The notes under the pieces are model-generated. The model saw only the letters and a program-made list of their open reading frames with translations, did not search any database and had not been told where the DNA came from. Shown here piece after piece: positions 36,711-47,098 of a stretch of DNA of 64,000 bases (the stretch's first letter is position 1; each line of letters starts with the position of its first letter). Both the position numbers and the translations under genes were made by a program. Source of the stretch: Ignavibacteriota bacterium (GTDB lineage: Bacteria; Bacteroidota; Ignavibacteria; Ignavibacteriales; Melioribacteraceae); the NCBI GenBank assembly GCA_016716225.1, contig JADJWT010000001.1:4249737-4313736 (forward strand), in the 5' to 3' direction.

Positions 36711-37037
36711 TTTTCAACCTTTTTTTTGTTGATTGTAATATCTTTTTTTTCATAAATCGATTTGTCATAAAATTGTAAAAGAATTGTAAAATAGTTGTAA
36801 ATAATTTTAAGTGTGTAATTTTTCTTACCTATTAAAAGCTTTCATTACTGCCATCTTAAATATTATTAATCACATAGATTTTATTTTTTAAATTATGTTT
36901 CGGTGAACAGGTTTTTTACCGTTTAGAGTTTATAAATTGCTGAAAAATATAAACCGCAATAACTACCTTAAAACAGCTGATATTATAAATACTCTTCCGA
37001 GAACTGCAATTGATAGGTTTTTATTTATTTTAATATT
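36711..37037. other. Intergenic region
   Basis: AT-rich. ATTGTAAAA-type units are repeated three times at about 36770-36800. No gene seen. Confidence 0.35.
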
Positions 37038-40000
37038 TTATTTGAGTAAAACCATTTTCTTTACGTCAATATATTTACCTGCTATCAATTTATAAAAGTA
37101 TACGCCACTTGAAAAATTTGAAGTACAAAATTCCACTCTATGTATACCAGCCGGTTTAAATTCATCAATCAAAGTTGCTACTTCTTTTCCTAGAACATCA
37201 TATACTTTTATTGTTACATGTTTGTTAATCGGTATTTGATAGCTAATTGTTGTGATTGGGTTGAAAGGATTAGGATAGTTCTGTTCTAATTTAAATTCAG
37301 TTGGAAGTATTGATCCTTGCTCATTTTCAATTCCGGTTATTTTGTTAGTTAATGAAAGCGTATCGTCAACCGTTCCATCGTTACCTTCATCTACCAATAT
37401 CTTTAGGTCGGTGTTTGTTACATTATTCCAGTTAGGAGTAATTGTATGTGAACTGTTAGATGTTAACGGAATATTAAACTCTCCAAACCTTCCAATTCCG
37501 TTTTCATTTACAAAGTTTAGTTCAATATCATAATCTTTCGCTGAGCCAAACGAAGTAAGTTTTATTTTATTGCTGTCGGGATTTTCTACCTTTACTGAAT
37601 CATTCTGCGCAAGTTCTATTGAACTGAATGAGAATAGTTTCTCTTGAGTAGTTTCATTCATAATATTGAGAAGACTAATAGTTTTACTCTGCGGATCTGG
37701 ATTTGTAAAAGATAATCCTCCATCAAAAAATAATCTGTCTGTTTGATTCTGCTCTGCATCAAATCTTTTGTAAGTAAATGATTTGTTGCCTGTGAAGAAG
37801 AATGTCTTTACTGTGTCTGAGGTAAAATTGTCAACAATGACTGAGTAATTTTCTGTTGGAAGTGAATACCCATAAGGTGGTGTTTCACTGCCATCCAGAT
37901 ATGTCAATGGAACTGAATTAGGAATTTCGACTAAGATTGAACCATTACTAAAACCAGTAACATTCCCAAGAGCATCGATTATTCTTGTGTTCGCATTTAT
38001 GTTTGTATAAATCTCCAGTTCATTTGAAGAAAGTACGAATGGAGAAGTGTATCCTTCTGCATGTTTAGGTAATGATGCATTTTTAAGATAAACGTTTGAT
38101 TCATTTTCCAGCATTAAATATTTCGGTCCGCCCCAATTTGCCCAACCATATAAAGTTGTCCAAGTTCCATTTAATGAGTTTCCTAATGTATCAATCTTTA
38201 TTATAGCAGGTATTGAGAAAGGATAGCTGTTATCATATACATAAAGATTATATTTATGCTTCATTACTACTTCTTGCTCAAGTTTATAAGGCAATATATT
38301 GTGTCCTCCTGCTCCGTTATTATTCCAAATAGATAATGTTCTCGGAGAAACATTATCTTCCTTTAACATCGTTTTAATTTCATTCAAAGTCTGATTTGGA
38401 GTTAAAACATTCCATCTGCCAATTTGAGATTGCTGGGAAGGATTTCCAAATTGATGTGTAAATAGCTCGTTTACTACTTTCTTTACACCATCATTGGATA
38501 GAACCGTTTTGGGATTTACGAATGGCGGAAAGATACTGTTGTACCTGGTTTGAAATTGTCCTTTATAGGCGAAAGCGAGTGCATTTGATGCAGCAATTCC
38601 AAAACATGAACCCTTCCAAGGCTTTTTTACTGCTTCCCATTTTTGCAGTGCTGCAAATTTGTATATATCTGTGACTATACCTGCTATTGTAAAATAACAT
38701 GCATTAACACCAAATGCATTCACCCATGAAACCCAGTCAGGAAAATTTGAAGAGTTTGCAGAGTCAAAGACATATCCTCCTTGCCACTGTGAATACTGGC
38801 TTCCTGTAAATGGATCTACCCCTTGATAGTTGAACTGCTGATACCACGTCAGTGGGAACATATGGGCTTCTAAATTCCAAAATCCCCATTGATCTTCGCT
38901 AGGTCTGAAAGGTTCATACTGTCCGCTGCTGTCTCGTGTGAGTATGTAGGGTTTGATCTTAAATACTTCACTAGTATCTGTTATAGTTGTATCAGCCATA
39001 TCAACTATTCTTATCATACATTTTTTTGATAGTATATTTTTGGGAACATCCCACACATAAATCCCAGTGTCACCATTGGCTATAAAATCTATAATATTAA
39101 ATGTCTTTCCCGAATCTGCACTATAATCAATCTGCAAGAATTGATTCATCTTCCCACCACCCCATTTGATTGTATCATTTTCACCAGCGATCCATTTTAT
39201 ATTTTTTGTTGGCTTGGTTATTTTTAATTGAGGTAGCTTCGCATACCATGCCTCTGTCATTCCATTGTGTGTTCCTTGTCCAACAATAACTGTTCCAGAA
39301 CTATCTATTGAGTGTGCAATATCGAGCGTCCAACCCGTGAGATCTAAATCGTAAACATTTTCCAGAACAAATTTGAGATCGCGTGCACCATTGTTTCTAT
39401 CCCAAATGAATGCGATCCCTGACATTTGACCAACAATAATATCGCCGCTCGCAGATACGTCAAAAGCATTGCTGTTTACTGTTGTTCCCTGTAATAGATC
39501 CCACCCTCCTTTGGAAGTCCACCTTGCGGCAATGCTCGGACCATCCGAAATTGTCGAAATAGAGCCAACAATTACTTCCCCATCGTACGATGTTCCATGT
39601 GCAATGCTTGAAAAATATCCGCCTGTGCCTAATGACTGAAGTGATCCACCCCCTACACTTCTGAAAGCTTCTGAAAAAATTGGATACTTACAGTAACCAA
39701 CAATAACATTGCCATCAGCAGATATTGCATAAGCAAAACTATGATTTGCCCCAGGCAGTTTACCAAGGAGTTTTACGCCACTGCTATTCCACATTACTGC
39801 TTCAAAAGGATCATTAGGCTCATTAAAATCATGTTTATAAACGCCGACGATTTTTGTCCCATCCGAACATATATCCTGAGCACTAATTTCTGATGCTGGG
39901 ACACTATTCGATATTGGAGTAAGCGGCGAAACCGTACCTCCAGCCCAACTTACAGCTTTATTAATATTGTTAGGAGTACCAGGCAAACTTGCTTGCCCGA

Positions 40001-40298
40001 CAATGACCGATCCATCACCTGAAACAGCTTGTGCAACGCTATTTATTGAATTTAGATACATAGGCAAAGCTACGAGTCCACCCGTCTCTGTCCATTGAAA
40101 TGAATAACCCTTATCATAACCAACAACCACTAATCCATTTGCGGAAATATCGTTTGCACGACTAAAGTCTCCGTTTGGCAAATGTCCTAACCCGATGAAT
40201 CGCGCAGTATCTTGTGCATTCATAATTATCGAAATAAATATAAGATTTGCAATGATTAGCCAATAAAATCTAATTGATTGATTATATCTAGGATTCAT
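37038..40298 (-). CDS. T9SS-exported protein: HAF-repeat propeller plus putative papain-like domain
   Basis: 1086 residues from the ATG at 40298; the frame opens at a TTG two codons earlier, but GGAG lies 9 bases before the ATG. A signal peptide ends IIMNAQ. Residues about 30-330 are HAF-type repeats (GLVVVGYDKGYSFQWTETGG and similar, with ADGNVIVGY). A middle domain has a possible cysteine-protease triad: C565 in GSCFGIAAS, H666 in GGHNILPY and D689/N690 in YVYDNSYP. The end is a T9SS sorting domain. It is a paralogue of the gene at 41377-44601, sharing a 398-bp identical tract (37363-37760). Catalysis is inferred from motif spacing only. Confidence 0.7.
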   Translation of the reverse strand: MNPRYNQSIRFYWLIIANLIFISIIMNAQDTARFIGLGHLPNGDFSRANDISANGLVVVGYDKGYSFQWTETGGLVALPMYLNSINSVAQAVSGDGSVIVGQASLPGTPNNINKAVSWAGGTVSPLTPISNSVPASEISAQDICSDGTKIVGVYKHDFNEPNDPFEAVMWNSSGVKLLGKLPGANHSFAYAISADGNVIVGYCKYPIFSEAFRSVGGGSLQSLGTGGYFSSIAHGTSYDGEVIVGSISTISDGPSIAARWTSKGGWDLLQGTTVNSNAFDVSASGDIIVGQMSGIAFIWDRNNGARDLKFVLENVYDLDLTGWTLDIAHSIDSSGTVIVGQGTHNGMTEAWYAKLPQLKITKPTKNIKWIAGENDTIKWGGGKMNQFLQIDYSADSGKTFNIIDFIANGDTGIYVWDVPKNILSKKCMIRIVDMADTTITDTSEVFKIKPYILTRDSSGQYEPFRPSEDQWGFWNLEAHMFPLTWYQQFNYQGVDPFTGSQYSQWQGGYVFDSANSSNFPDWVSWVNAFGVNACYFTIAGIVTDIYKFAALQKWEAVKKPWKGSCFGIAASNALAFAYKGQFQTRYNSIFPPFVNPKTVLSNDGVKKVVNELFTHQFGNPSQQSQIGRWNVLTPNQTLNEIKTMLKEDNVSPRTLSIWNNNGAGGHNILPYKLEQEVVMKHKYNLYVYDNSYPFSIPAIIKIDTLGNSLNGTWTTLYGWANWGGPKYLMLENESNVYLKNASLPKHAEGYTSPFVLSSNELEIYTNINANTRIIDALGNVTGFSNGSILVEIPNSVPLTYLDGSETPPYGYSLPTENYSVIVDNFTSDTVKTFFFTGNKSFTYKRFDAEQNQTDRLFFDGGLSFTNPDPQSKTISLLNIMNETTQEKLFSFSSIELAQNDSVKVENPDSNKIKLTSFGSAKDYDIELNFVNENGIGRFGEFNIPLTSNSSHTITPNWNNVTNTDLKILVDEGNDGTVDDTLSLTNKITGIENEQGSILPTEFKLEQNYPNPFNPITTISYQIPINKHVTIKVYDVLGKEVATLIDEFKPAGIHRVEFCTSNFSSGVYFYKLIAGKYIDVKKMVLLK

Positions 40299-40353
40299 CA
40301 GCAATTTCTCCTTCCAGTGAAAAAATCTTCAAAGTAACTATTATAACCACTTC

Positions 40354-41340
40354 TTATCTAAGCAAAATCATTTTCCTAATTTCAGTAAAAGAACCAGTAT
40401 TGAGTTTATAAAAATAAATTCCGCTTACAAGTTTGGATGCATCAAATTCAGTTTCGTAGCTTCCTGCTAGTTTGTACTCATTCACAAGTGTTGCTATTCC
40501 CCTTCCTAGTATATCATAAACTTTTAGTGTTACTAGTTGGTAACTACCTATTGTATACTTAATGCTTGTGCTTGGGTTAAATGGATTTGGATAATTTTGG
40601 AAAAGGTTAAATAATTGAGTAGCATTAGAATTATTTTTTACAGAAGTCACACTTGGAACCCAAATAGCCCCACTGATAGTGCCATCGTTATGATTGCTGG
40701 TTGCATCGTATGTTATTGTACCCGTTCCTTCGTCAAATTTCCAGTATGCGATTAAACCGGTTTCGTTTCCATTCAAAATTTGGTTCATTGTAGATTGAAT
40801 TTCGGATTCTGTCCTTGCAACATTCCATATGCGGACTTCATCAATTATTCCTTTAAATGGAGGACTCCAATCAGGTCTTATCGGATTAAAACCAAAATAA
40901 AGATTGCGGGTAGAGTTACCGACTCCGCTTCCAACAGCTTTGCTCGTGTCAAATACACCGTTGATGTACAACTTTGCAGTTGAACCATCGTAAGTTGCTG
41001 CAACGTGAGTGTATTCATGAATTGGAATGGAAGGAGATGATACGAGCTGTGTTCCTCCGAAAACGTCGTATAAATAAAAATATACCCGATTACCAAAAAA
41101 TTCAAATTGCTTGCTTTCTGCGAAGTCAGCCCATTTATTAAAAATAAACCCGTTTAAAGTGGTATCTGGATTTATCCACGCTTCATAAGTTACAGCAATT
41201 CTTACATCAAATGTTGAATCATATCCCATATCTACATAGTCATTCACACCATCATATTGAAGAGCATTGCCAAACCTTTGAGCTTTTACGTTTAAGCACA
41301 ATAGAATGTTTAGAACTACAAAGTAGAAAAAAGTTTTCAT
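40354..41340 (-). CDS. LamG-domain T9SS-exported protein
   Basis: 328 residues. AAGGAGG lies 3 bases before the ATG, the clearest ribosome binding site in the window. A signal peptide (ends VKAQ) precedes a LamG/concanavalin-like domain (about 22-230) with the standard pieces NALQYDGVNDYVDMG, YEAWINPD, HVAATYDGSTAKLYING, GIIDEVRIWNVAR and GLIAYWKFDEGTGT. The C-terminus is a T9SS sorting domain (QNYPNPFNPSTSI). It sits between the two HAF/papain-like paralogues on the same strand. It probably binds a polysaccharide or glycan; ligand unknown. Confidence 0.85.
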   Translation of the reverse strand: MKTFFYFVVLNILLCLNVKAQRFGNALQYDGVNDYVDMGYDSTFDVRIAVTYEAWINPDTTLNGFIFNKWADFAESKQFEFFGNRVYFYLYDVFGGTQLVSSPSIPIHEYTHVAATYDGSTAKLYINGVFDTSKAVGSGVGNSTRNLYFGFNPIRPDWSPPFKGIIDEVRIWNVARTESEIQSTMNQILNGNETGLIAYWKFDEGTGTITYDATSNHNDGTISGAIWVPSVTSVKNNSNATQLFNLFQNYPNPFNPSTSIKYTIGSYQLVTLKVYDILGRGIATLVNEYKLAGSYETEFDASKLVSGIYFYKLNTGSFTEIRKMILLR

Positions 41341-41376
41341 ATATTACCTCCTTAAGAAGCTTTCCTAATTATTTAT

Positions 41377-44300
41377 TTACCTCATTATGATCATCTTCTT
41401 AGTTTGAACAAAAGAACCTGCTCTAAGTTTATAAAAGTATACTCCGCTTACAAGTTGTGAAGCATTAAATTCCAATTTATAGATACCCGCTTGTTTATAT
41501 TCATCAATCAAAGTTGCTATCTCTCTTCCTAGAACATCATATACTTTTATTGTTACATGTTTGTTAATCGGTATTTGATAGCTAATTGTTGTGGTTGGGT
41601 TGAAAGGATTAGGATAGTTCTGTTCTAACTTATATTCTGTTGGTAGTAATGATCCTTGCTTATTTTCAATCCCAGTTAGTTTATTTGTTAATGATAATGT
41701 GTCGTCAACCGTTCCATCGTTACCTTCATCTACCAATATCTTTAGGTCGGTGTTTGTTACATTATTCCAGTTAGGAGTAATTGTATGTGAACTGTTAGAT
41801 GTTAACGGAATATTAAACTCTCCAAACCTTCCAATTCCGTTTTCATTTACAAAGTTTAGTTCAATATCATAATCTTTCGCTGAGCCAAACGAAGTAAGTT
41901 TTATTTTATTGCTGTCGGGATTTTCTACCTTTACTGAATCATTCTGCGCAAGTTCTATTGAACTGAATGAGAATAGTTTCTCTTGAGTAGTTTCATTCAT
42001 AATATTGAGAAGACTAATAGTTTTACTCTGCGGATCTGGATTTGTAAAAGATAATCCTCCATCAAAAAATAATCTGTCTGTTTGATTCTGCTCTGCATCG
42101 TAACGGTTATAAGTAAATGTTTTATTGCCGGTAAAGAAGAATGTTTCGATTGTATCGCTGGTAAACTCTTCTAAAACTATCGCATAATTATCTGTTGGCA
42201 ATGAATAACCGTATGGTGGAGTTTCACTGCCGTTAAAAACAATTAGCGGTATGGAGTTGGGAATATCGGCTTTAACACTATCATTATTAAATCCAGTAAT
42301 GTTACCAACATCATCTATAATTTTAATAGATGCTGTCTTTGGGTTAAGCACTTCAAGTTCTGTTTCTTCCAAAATAAAAGGGGATTCTGAATTCTCTAGC
42401 TTTGATAAAGCGGGATTAGTTAAGTAATTAATCACTGCATCAAACAAATAAATATATTTGTTCCCTCCCCATCCTGGCCAATCGGATGTTTGCCAGCTTC
42501 CATCTCCACCGTTTGCTGCTGTATTTATTTTGATTTTATTATTAGATGCAGGATTAGAATTGTCATATATTTCGATATTATAAGAATTAGTATCTGCTGG
42601 ATCTTTCTCAATACTATATGGTAAAATACCATGTCCGCCGTTACCATTATTATTTTCTATACATAAAATCCGCGGTTCACCAATATCATTCTTAAATAAA
42701 AACTTTAGGTCGTTTACTGTTTGTGTTGGCGTCTTAATCGTTCTTATGCTATTTCGGTATCCTTTATGTGGATCTCCAAATTGATGTGTAAATAATTCAT
42801 TTACTTCCGCTTTTACACCATCATTAGATAAAACTGTAATTGGTTCGGCAAACGCCGGGTAATTACTGTAAACTGAATGAAATTGACTTTTGTTGCTAAA
42901 TGCTAACCCATTGGATGTTGCTATTCCAAAACATGAACCACCCCAAGAATGTCTAACTGCTTGCCATCTTGATAATGCAGTTGGACTGTATATCCCTAAT
43001 GATGTACTTAAATAACACGCATTTACTGTAAATGTATTTACCCATGAAACCCAGTCGGGATAATTGGATGAGTTTGCAGAACCAAAGACATATCCCCCTT
43101 GCCATTGTGAATACTGGCTTCCAGTAAATGGATCTACTCCTTGATAATCGAACTGCTGATACCATGTCTGTGGAAACATATCCAACTGAATGTTCTTATA
43201 TCCCCACTGATCATCTATCTTTCTGTAAGGTTCATACTGCCCGCTGCTGTCGCGTGTAAGTATAAATGGCTTAATTTTGAATACATTACTGGTATCTGCA
43301 ATTGTTGTATCAGCCATATCAACAATTCTTATCATACATTTTTTAGATAAGATGCTCTTGGGAATATCCCATACATACAGTCCAGTATCAGCATTCGGTA
43401 TAGAATTAATAATATTAAATGTCTTTCCTGAATCTGCACTATATTCTATTTGTAAATATTGATTTTCTTTTCCGCCTTTCCACTTGATTGTATCTTTTTC
43501 GCCTGCTATCCAGAGCGTATTCAGCTTTGGTTTTGTTATATTCAAACTTGGAAGTTTTGCATACCATGCTTCAGTCATTCCATTGTGGTTTCCATAGCCA
43601 ACAATAGCTGTACCAGAACTGTCAATTGCTGTAGCATTGGTAAGAATCCAACCAGTGAGGTCAAGATGATACTCATTTTCCAGCACGCTTTTAAGATCGC
43701 GTGCACTTGAGTCTGGATCCCAAATGAATGCCTTACCCGCCATTGAGCCGATAATAATTCTACCATCTGCCGATACATCAAATGCAGTACTGCTTCCCAC
43801 TGTTCCGCGTAGCGTTTCCCACCCGCCTGTTGAAGTCCATTTGGCTGCAGTTAAAGGACCTGAGTAAATTTCTGTAAGAGCACCGACAACCACTTTACCA
43901 CCATTTGAGACACCCCAAGCTTGACTCTCAAGGTAAGTTCCAGCACCAAGTGATTGAATATTACCGCCATTAAGACTTAGAAATGCATGGCTTATTTGAT
44001 CCGGTGATGGTTGGTCAAGTCTGAATGTTCCTACTATTGAAGTTCCATCTGGTGAAATATTATACGCAAAACTTGCATCTCCGCCTGGTCCAAGCCCTAG
44101 TCCAGTGGGTTGCCCGCCTGTCCATCGTGTGGCTTGTGTAACTCCATGTTCAGTTGAAGAACTGTAACCGACAATGATTGTTCCATCCGCTGACACAGCC
44201 ATAGCATAACTGCTGGCATTAACACCAGTCCAAATTGGTGGAAGCTGGCTGGTAGAGCCATTCACCCACATCCCCGCTAGAGCATTACCACTTAAACTTC

Positions 44301-44601
44301 CAACTATAACTGAACCGTCTCCTGATATACCTCTAGGAATAAAGAAATTGTTAATAGGTCGAAAGTCATTTGTTTCTGTCCATATAAACCCAGACTGAAC
44401 TGCACTCGTACTGTAACCACCTATAACCACTAACCCATCGGCTGATACATCCAAAGCTCGGCTGGATATACCGCCAGGTAAATGCCCAAGACCGATAAAT
44501 TTTGCTGTATTTTGCGCAAAAATAAAAGATGAAGCCACAACAAAACAACAAAATATTAGTTGATAATTAAAGCCAGTTTTAAAAAATATATTTAAATACA
44601 T
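41377..44601 (-). CDS. T9SS-exported protein: HAF-repeat propeller plus putative papain-like domain (paralogue)
   Basis: 1074 residues from the ATG at 44601 (the frame opens at a TTG at 44619). The signal peptide ends SSFIFAQ. N-terminal HAF repeats (ADGTIIVGYSSS, GGKVVVGALTE) lead into a domain with C557 in GSCFGIATS, H657 in GGHGILPY and D680 in YDNSNP, the same spacing as in the neighbouring paralogue. A T9SS sorting domain closes it. The stretch 41702-42099 is identical base for base to 37363-37760, while flanking parts differ, so this copy or its partner has been partly overwritten by gene conversion or duplicated recently. Same role expected; unknown in detail. Confidence 0.7.
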   Translation of the reverse strand: MYLNIFFKTGFNYQLIFCCFVVASSFIFAQNTAKFIGLGHLPGGISSRALDVSADGLVVIGGYSTSAVQSGFIWTETNDFRPINNFFIPRGISGDGSVIVGSLSGNALAGMWVNGSTSQLPPIWTGVNASSYAMAVSADGTIIVGYSSSTEHGVTQATRWTGGQPTGLGLGPGGDASFAYNISPDGTSIVGTFRLDQPSPDQISHAFLSLNGGNIQSLGAGTYLESQAWGVSNGGKVVVGALTEIYSGPLTAAKWTSTGGWETLRGTVGSSTAFDVSADGRIIIGSMAGKAFIWDPDSSARDLKSVLENEYHLDLTGWILTNATAIDSSGTAIVGYGNHNGMTEAWYAKLPSLNITKPKLNTLWIAGEKDTIKWKGGKENQYLQIEYSADSGKTFNIINSIPNADTGLYVWDIPKSILSKKCMIRIVDMADTTIADTSNVFKIKPFILTRDSSGQYEPYRKIDDQWGYKNIQLDMFPQTWYQQFDYQGVDPFTGSQYSQWQGGYVFGSANSSNYPDWVSWVNTFTVNACYLSTSLGIYSPTALSRWQAVRHSWGGSCFGIATSNGLAFSNKSQFHSVYSNYPAFAEPITVLSNDGVKAEVNELFTHQFGDPHKGYRNSIRTIKTPTQTVNDLKFLFKNDIGEPRILCIENNNGNGGHGILPYSIEKDPADTNSYNIEIYDNSNPASNNKIKINTAANGGDGSWQTSDWPGWGGNKYIYLFDAVINYLTNPALSKLENSESPFILEETELEVLNPKTASIKIIDDVGNITGFNNDSVKADIPNSIPLIVFNGSETPPYGYSLPTDNYAIVLEEFTSDTIETFFFTGNKTFTYNRYDAEQNQTDRLFFDGGLSFTNPDPQSKTISLLNIMNETTQEKLFSFSSIELAQNDSVKVENPDSNKIKLTSFGSAKDYDIELNFVNENGIGRFGEFNIPLTSNSSHTITPNWNNVTNTDLKILVDEGNDGTVDDTLSLTNKLTGIENKQGSLLPTEYKLEQNYPNPFNPTTTISYQIPINKHVTIKVYDVLGREIATLIDEYKQAGIYKLEFNASQLVSGVYFYKLRAGSFVQTKKMIIMR

Positions 44602-44713
44602 ATTAATAAATTTCTCCAATTGATGATCTAATTTTCAATACTAGAATAATTCTCAAATTCTAATGTTTATTATTAAGCAAGTTATCTACAATTATATGAT
44701 TACATATAAACGT

Positions 44714-46279
44714 TTATCTAAGCAGAATCATCTTTTTTGTTTCAATAAATGGATCTGCTTGCAGCCTATAGAAATAAATTCCGCTTGCAAGATGTGAAGC
44801 ATCAAACTCTATTTCATAATTTCCCGCATGTTTTGATTCATTAACTAATGTTGATACTTCTCTTCCTAAAATGTCATAGACAGATAAACGTATATATGAT
44901 TTAACACTTACACTGTATTTTATTGTTGTTATTGGGTTAAATGGGTTTGGATAATTCTGATATAGAGCAAAATCATTTGGTTGGATGAAGTTCTGGTCAT
45001 CAACTCCGGTAGGATTCTGAGTTAACTTAACAACAACGTAATCACCACTGTTACTTGTATGATCAATTCCTGCTGCAATAATGCCCCCATTAGATAATTG
45101 GAGACAACTTCTTAGATAATTTGAACCATTTCCAATTGAAAGATCATAAGTAAATTTTCCTTCAGGTCCAAAAGTTGTGTCTGGTGAGCCATCAGAATTT
45201 AATCTTATCAATCCGGACCCACTGCCACCCTTTCCAACCAGCAAAATTTTTCCGTTATAATCAAGTGTCATATCATAGCAAACATCACTCGATGAAAAAG
45301 CGATATCTGTTCTGCCGTTTGTTCCGAATGTGGAATCTAGAGAACCATCAAGAAAAAATCTGAATACTGAAAACTTTGTTGGACTTGAATTTGGTGTAGT
45401 TGCCGATAATAATATTTTATCGTCTTCTGTTAGTAGAAGTGTTTCACCACCCGAAAAATTATATTTACCCACGATATCAGTCTGCAAAACTCCATTATCA
45501 CCAAAATTTGAGTATGGATTCCCCGAACTATCCATCATAGCCAATAAGATATTGGTGGGTGATATATCAACCGTCGCCATAATAATTGCGGTATCAGCAA
45601 GGAAAAGACTTGCTACAGAATGACCCCCTATTGGGTAACTTATTCTTGCAATCCCTCCAACTCCAAAATTAGGATCAAGTTGACCATTTGGTAGAAATCG
45701 CATTGCGCCAAATCCATGAATTGTAGAACTGACACCCGTAACTAAAATTCTACCATCATCTAACACTTTAATTCCATATAATGTACCAGCCGAATTTCCG
45801 GTAAATCTATGTATTGCTCTACCACTATTCCCAAAAGCTGTATCAACTGTACCATCAGCATTAAATCGGTACAATGATGGCGTTATGGCACTGGCTGCAT
45901 TGCTTGTTGCCTCTGAACCGGCAGCTAAAATCTTACCATCTTCCTGTATTGCAATAACATTAGCCTGGTCTCTTCCAACAAAGTGAACTAAGACTCTACC
46001 ATCAACTCCAAAATTTGAACTATCAAGTTGCCCATTTTCAAAAAGTTGAGTCATTGATACAAAATATCCCTCTGTGCTTGATGTTGTTATACCGCCAATA
46101 AGAATTTTATTATCAGGAAGAAGAAGTATATCGTTTGGATAATCACTATGTGCGGATCCAAAATTAATTCTTGTAGTACCGTTGTTTCCAAATGAAGTTT
46201 CTGGAATCCAGTCAGATTGTGAATTAATGAGATTTGCAAAGAATATTATAAGTAAAAAAGTTTTCAGATAGTTGTTCAC
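44714..46279 (-). CDS. Delta-60 repeat T9SS-exported protein
   Basis: 521 residues from a GTG at 46279; AAGGA lies 7 bases upstream and the signal peptide then starts normally (NNYLKTFLLIIFFANLINSQ). The frame runs further up to a TTG at 46303. Six or so delta-60 repeats follow (for example ILAAGSEATSN then DGTVDTAFGNSGRAI), each pairing a strand with D-G-x-[LV]-D-x-x-F-G-x-x-G. These form a beta-propeller. The C-terminal T9SS domain is clear (QNYPNPFNPITTI). It is the first cargo gene downstream of the second two-component system and may be under its control. Confidence 0.85.
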   Translation of the reverse strand: MNNYLKTFLLIIFFANLINSQSDWIPETSFGNNGTTRINFGSAHSDYPNDILLLPDNKILIGGITTSSTEGYFVSMTQLFENGQLDSSNFGVDGRVLVHFVGRDQANVIAIQEDGKILAAGSEATSNAASAITPSLYRFNADGTVDTAFGNSGRAIHRFTGNSAGTLYGIKVLDDGRILVTGVSSTIHGFGAMRFLPNGQLDPNFGVGGIARISYPIGGHSVASLFLADTAIIMATVDISPTNILLAMMDSSGNPYSNFGDNGVLQTDIVGKYNFSGGETLLLTEDDKILLSATTPNSSPTKFSVFRFFLDGSLDSTFGTNGRTDIAFSSSDVCYDMTLDYNGKILLVGKGGSGSGLIRLNSDGSPDTTFGPEGKFTYDLSIGNGSNYLRSCLQLSNGGIIAAGIDHTSNSGDYVVVKLTQNPTGVDDQNFIQPNDFALYQNYPNPFNPITTIKYSVSVKSYIRLSVYDILGREVSTLVNESKHAGNYEIEFDASHLASGIYFYRLQADPFIETKKMILLR

Positions 46280-46388
46280 ATTTATTTCCTTTTTTACTTG
46301 CAAAATAAATCCAAAGATTTACCTTGGCATCACGCAAATACGTGATTTTAACAATTAATACTTAAACTTATTTTAAGAGAATATTGGA

Positions 46389-47039
46389 CTAAATTATTTT
46401 TTCTTTAAGTGCTTTAGTTATAGCATTACTTCGGGAATGAACTTCAAGCTTTATATAGATGTTGCGTAGATAAGAATCGACTGTATGATGACTTAGAAAT
46501 ATTTTTTTCCCTATTTGTTTTTTACTTAGTCCCTCAACTAATAAGCTTAATATTTCTTTTTCTCTTTCAGATAAATTATATGCACTCGATTTAACATTTT
46601 GATCTCTGAACATAGTTAGTACTTTATTAGCAATATGTGAGTTCATTGGAGCACCTCCATTCATAACATCAAGTAGAGATGCTATAATTTCCTCACATGA
46701 TAAATCTTTTAATAAATATCCCGAAGCTCCGGCACAAATTGCATTAAAAACATTTTCATTATCATCGTGAACTGTTAGGATAACAATTTTAGAAGATGGC
46801 GTCAATATTTTTAACTCAGGAATTAAGTCAACCCCATTAATCCCCGGCAATCCAATATCTAGTAAAATTATATCGGGAACTAATTCCTTTTTTTTTATGA
46901 CTTCACAAGCAACTTCTCCGGAACTAAACGTATTTTCACATGTTATCGAATTACTTTTGTTTATGACCTCCTTGAGTGAGTCTCGAAGCAGTTCATTATC
47001 CTCAATGATCAATACTTCAGCTGAGTACATTTTTTTCAT
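46389..47039 (-). CDS. NarL/FixJ-type response regulator (partner of the second sensor kinase)
   Basis: 216 residues. Receiver domain with IIEDNE near 11-16, phospho-acceptor D61 in ILLDIGLPG and K in YLLKDL, then a LuxR helix-turn-helix: LSEREKEILSLLVEGLSKKQ...FLSHHTVDSYLRNIYIKL. It lies 59 bases after the kinase gene and is a paralogue of the regulator at 27404-28039. The two proteins differ in the recognition helix (HHTVDSYLRN versus GHTVRVHIKN), so they probably bind different sites. Confidence 0.92.
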   Translation of the reverse strand: MKKMYSAEVLIIEDNELLRDSLKEVINKSNSITCENTFSSGEVACEVIKKKELVPDIILLDIGLPGINGVDLIPELKILTPSSKIVILTVHDDNENVFNAICAGASGYLLKDLSCEEIIASLLDVMNGGAPMNSHIANKVLTMFRDQNVKSSAYNLSEREKEILSLLVEGLSKKQIGKKIFLSHHTVDSYLRNIYIKLEVHSRSNAITKALKEKII

Positions 47040-47098
47040 TTCTCTAAAATTAAATTTGCTTCAATATAAATATCTACATTCAATATTCAATCACGCAT

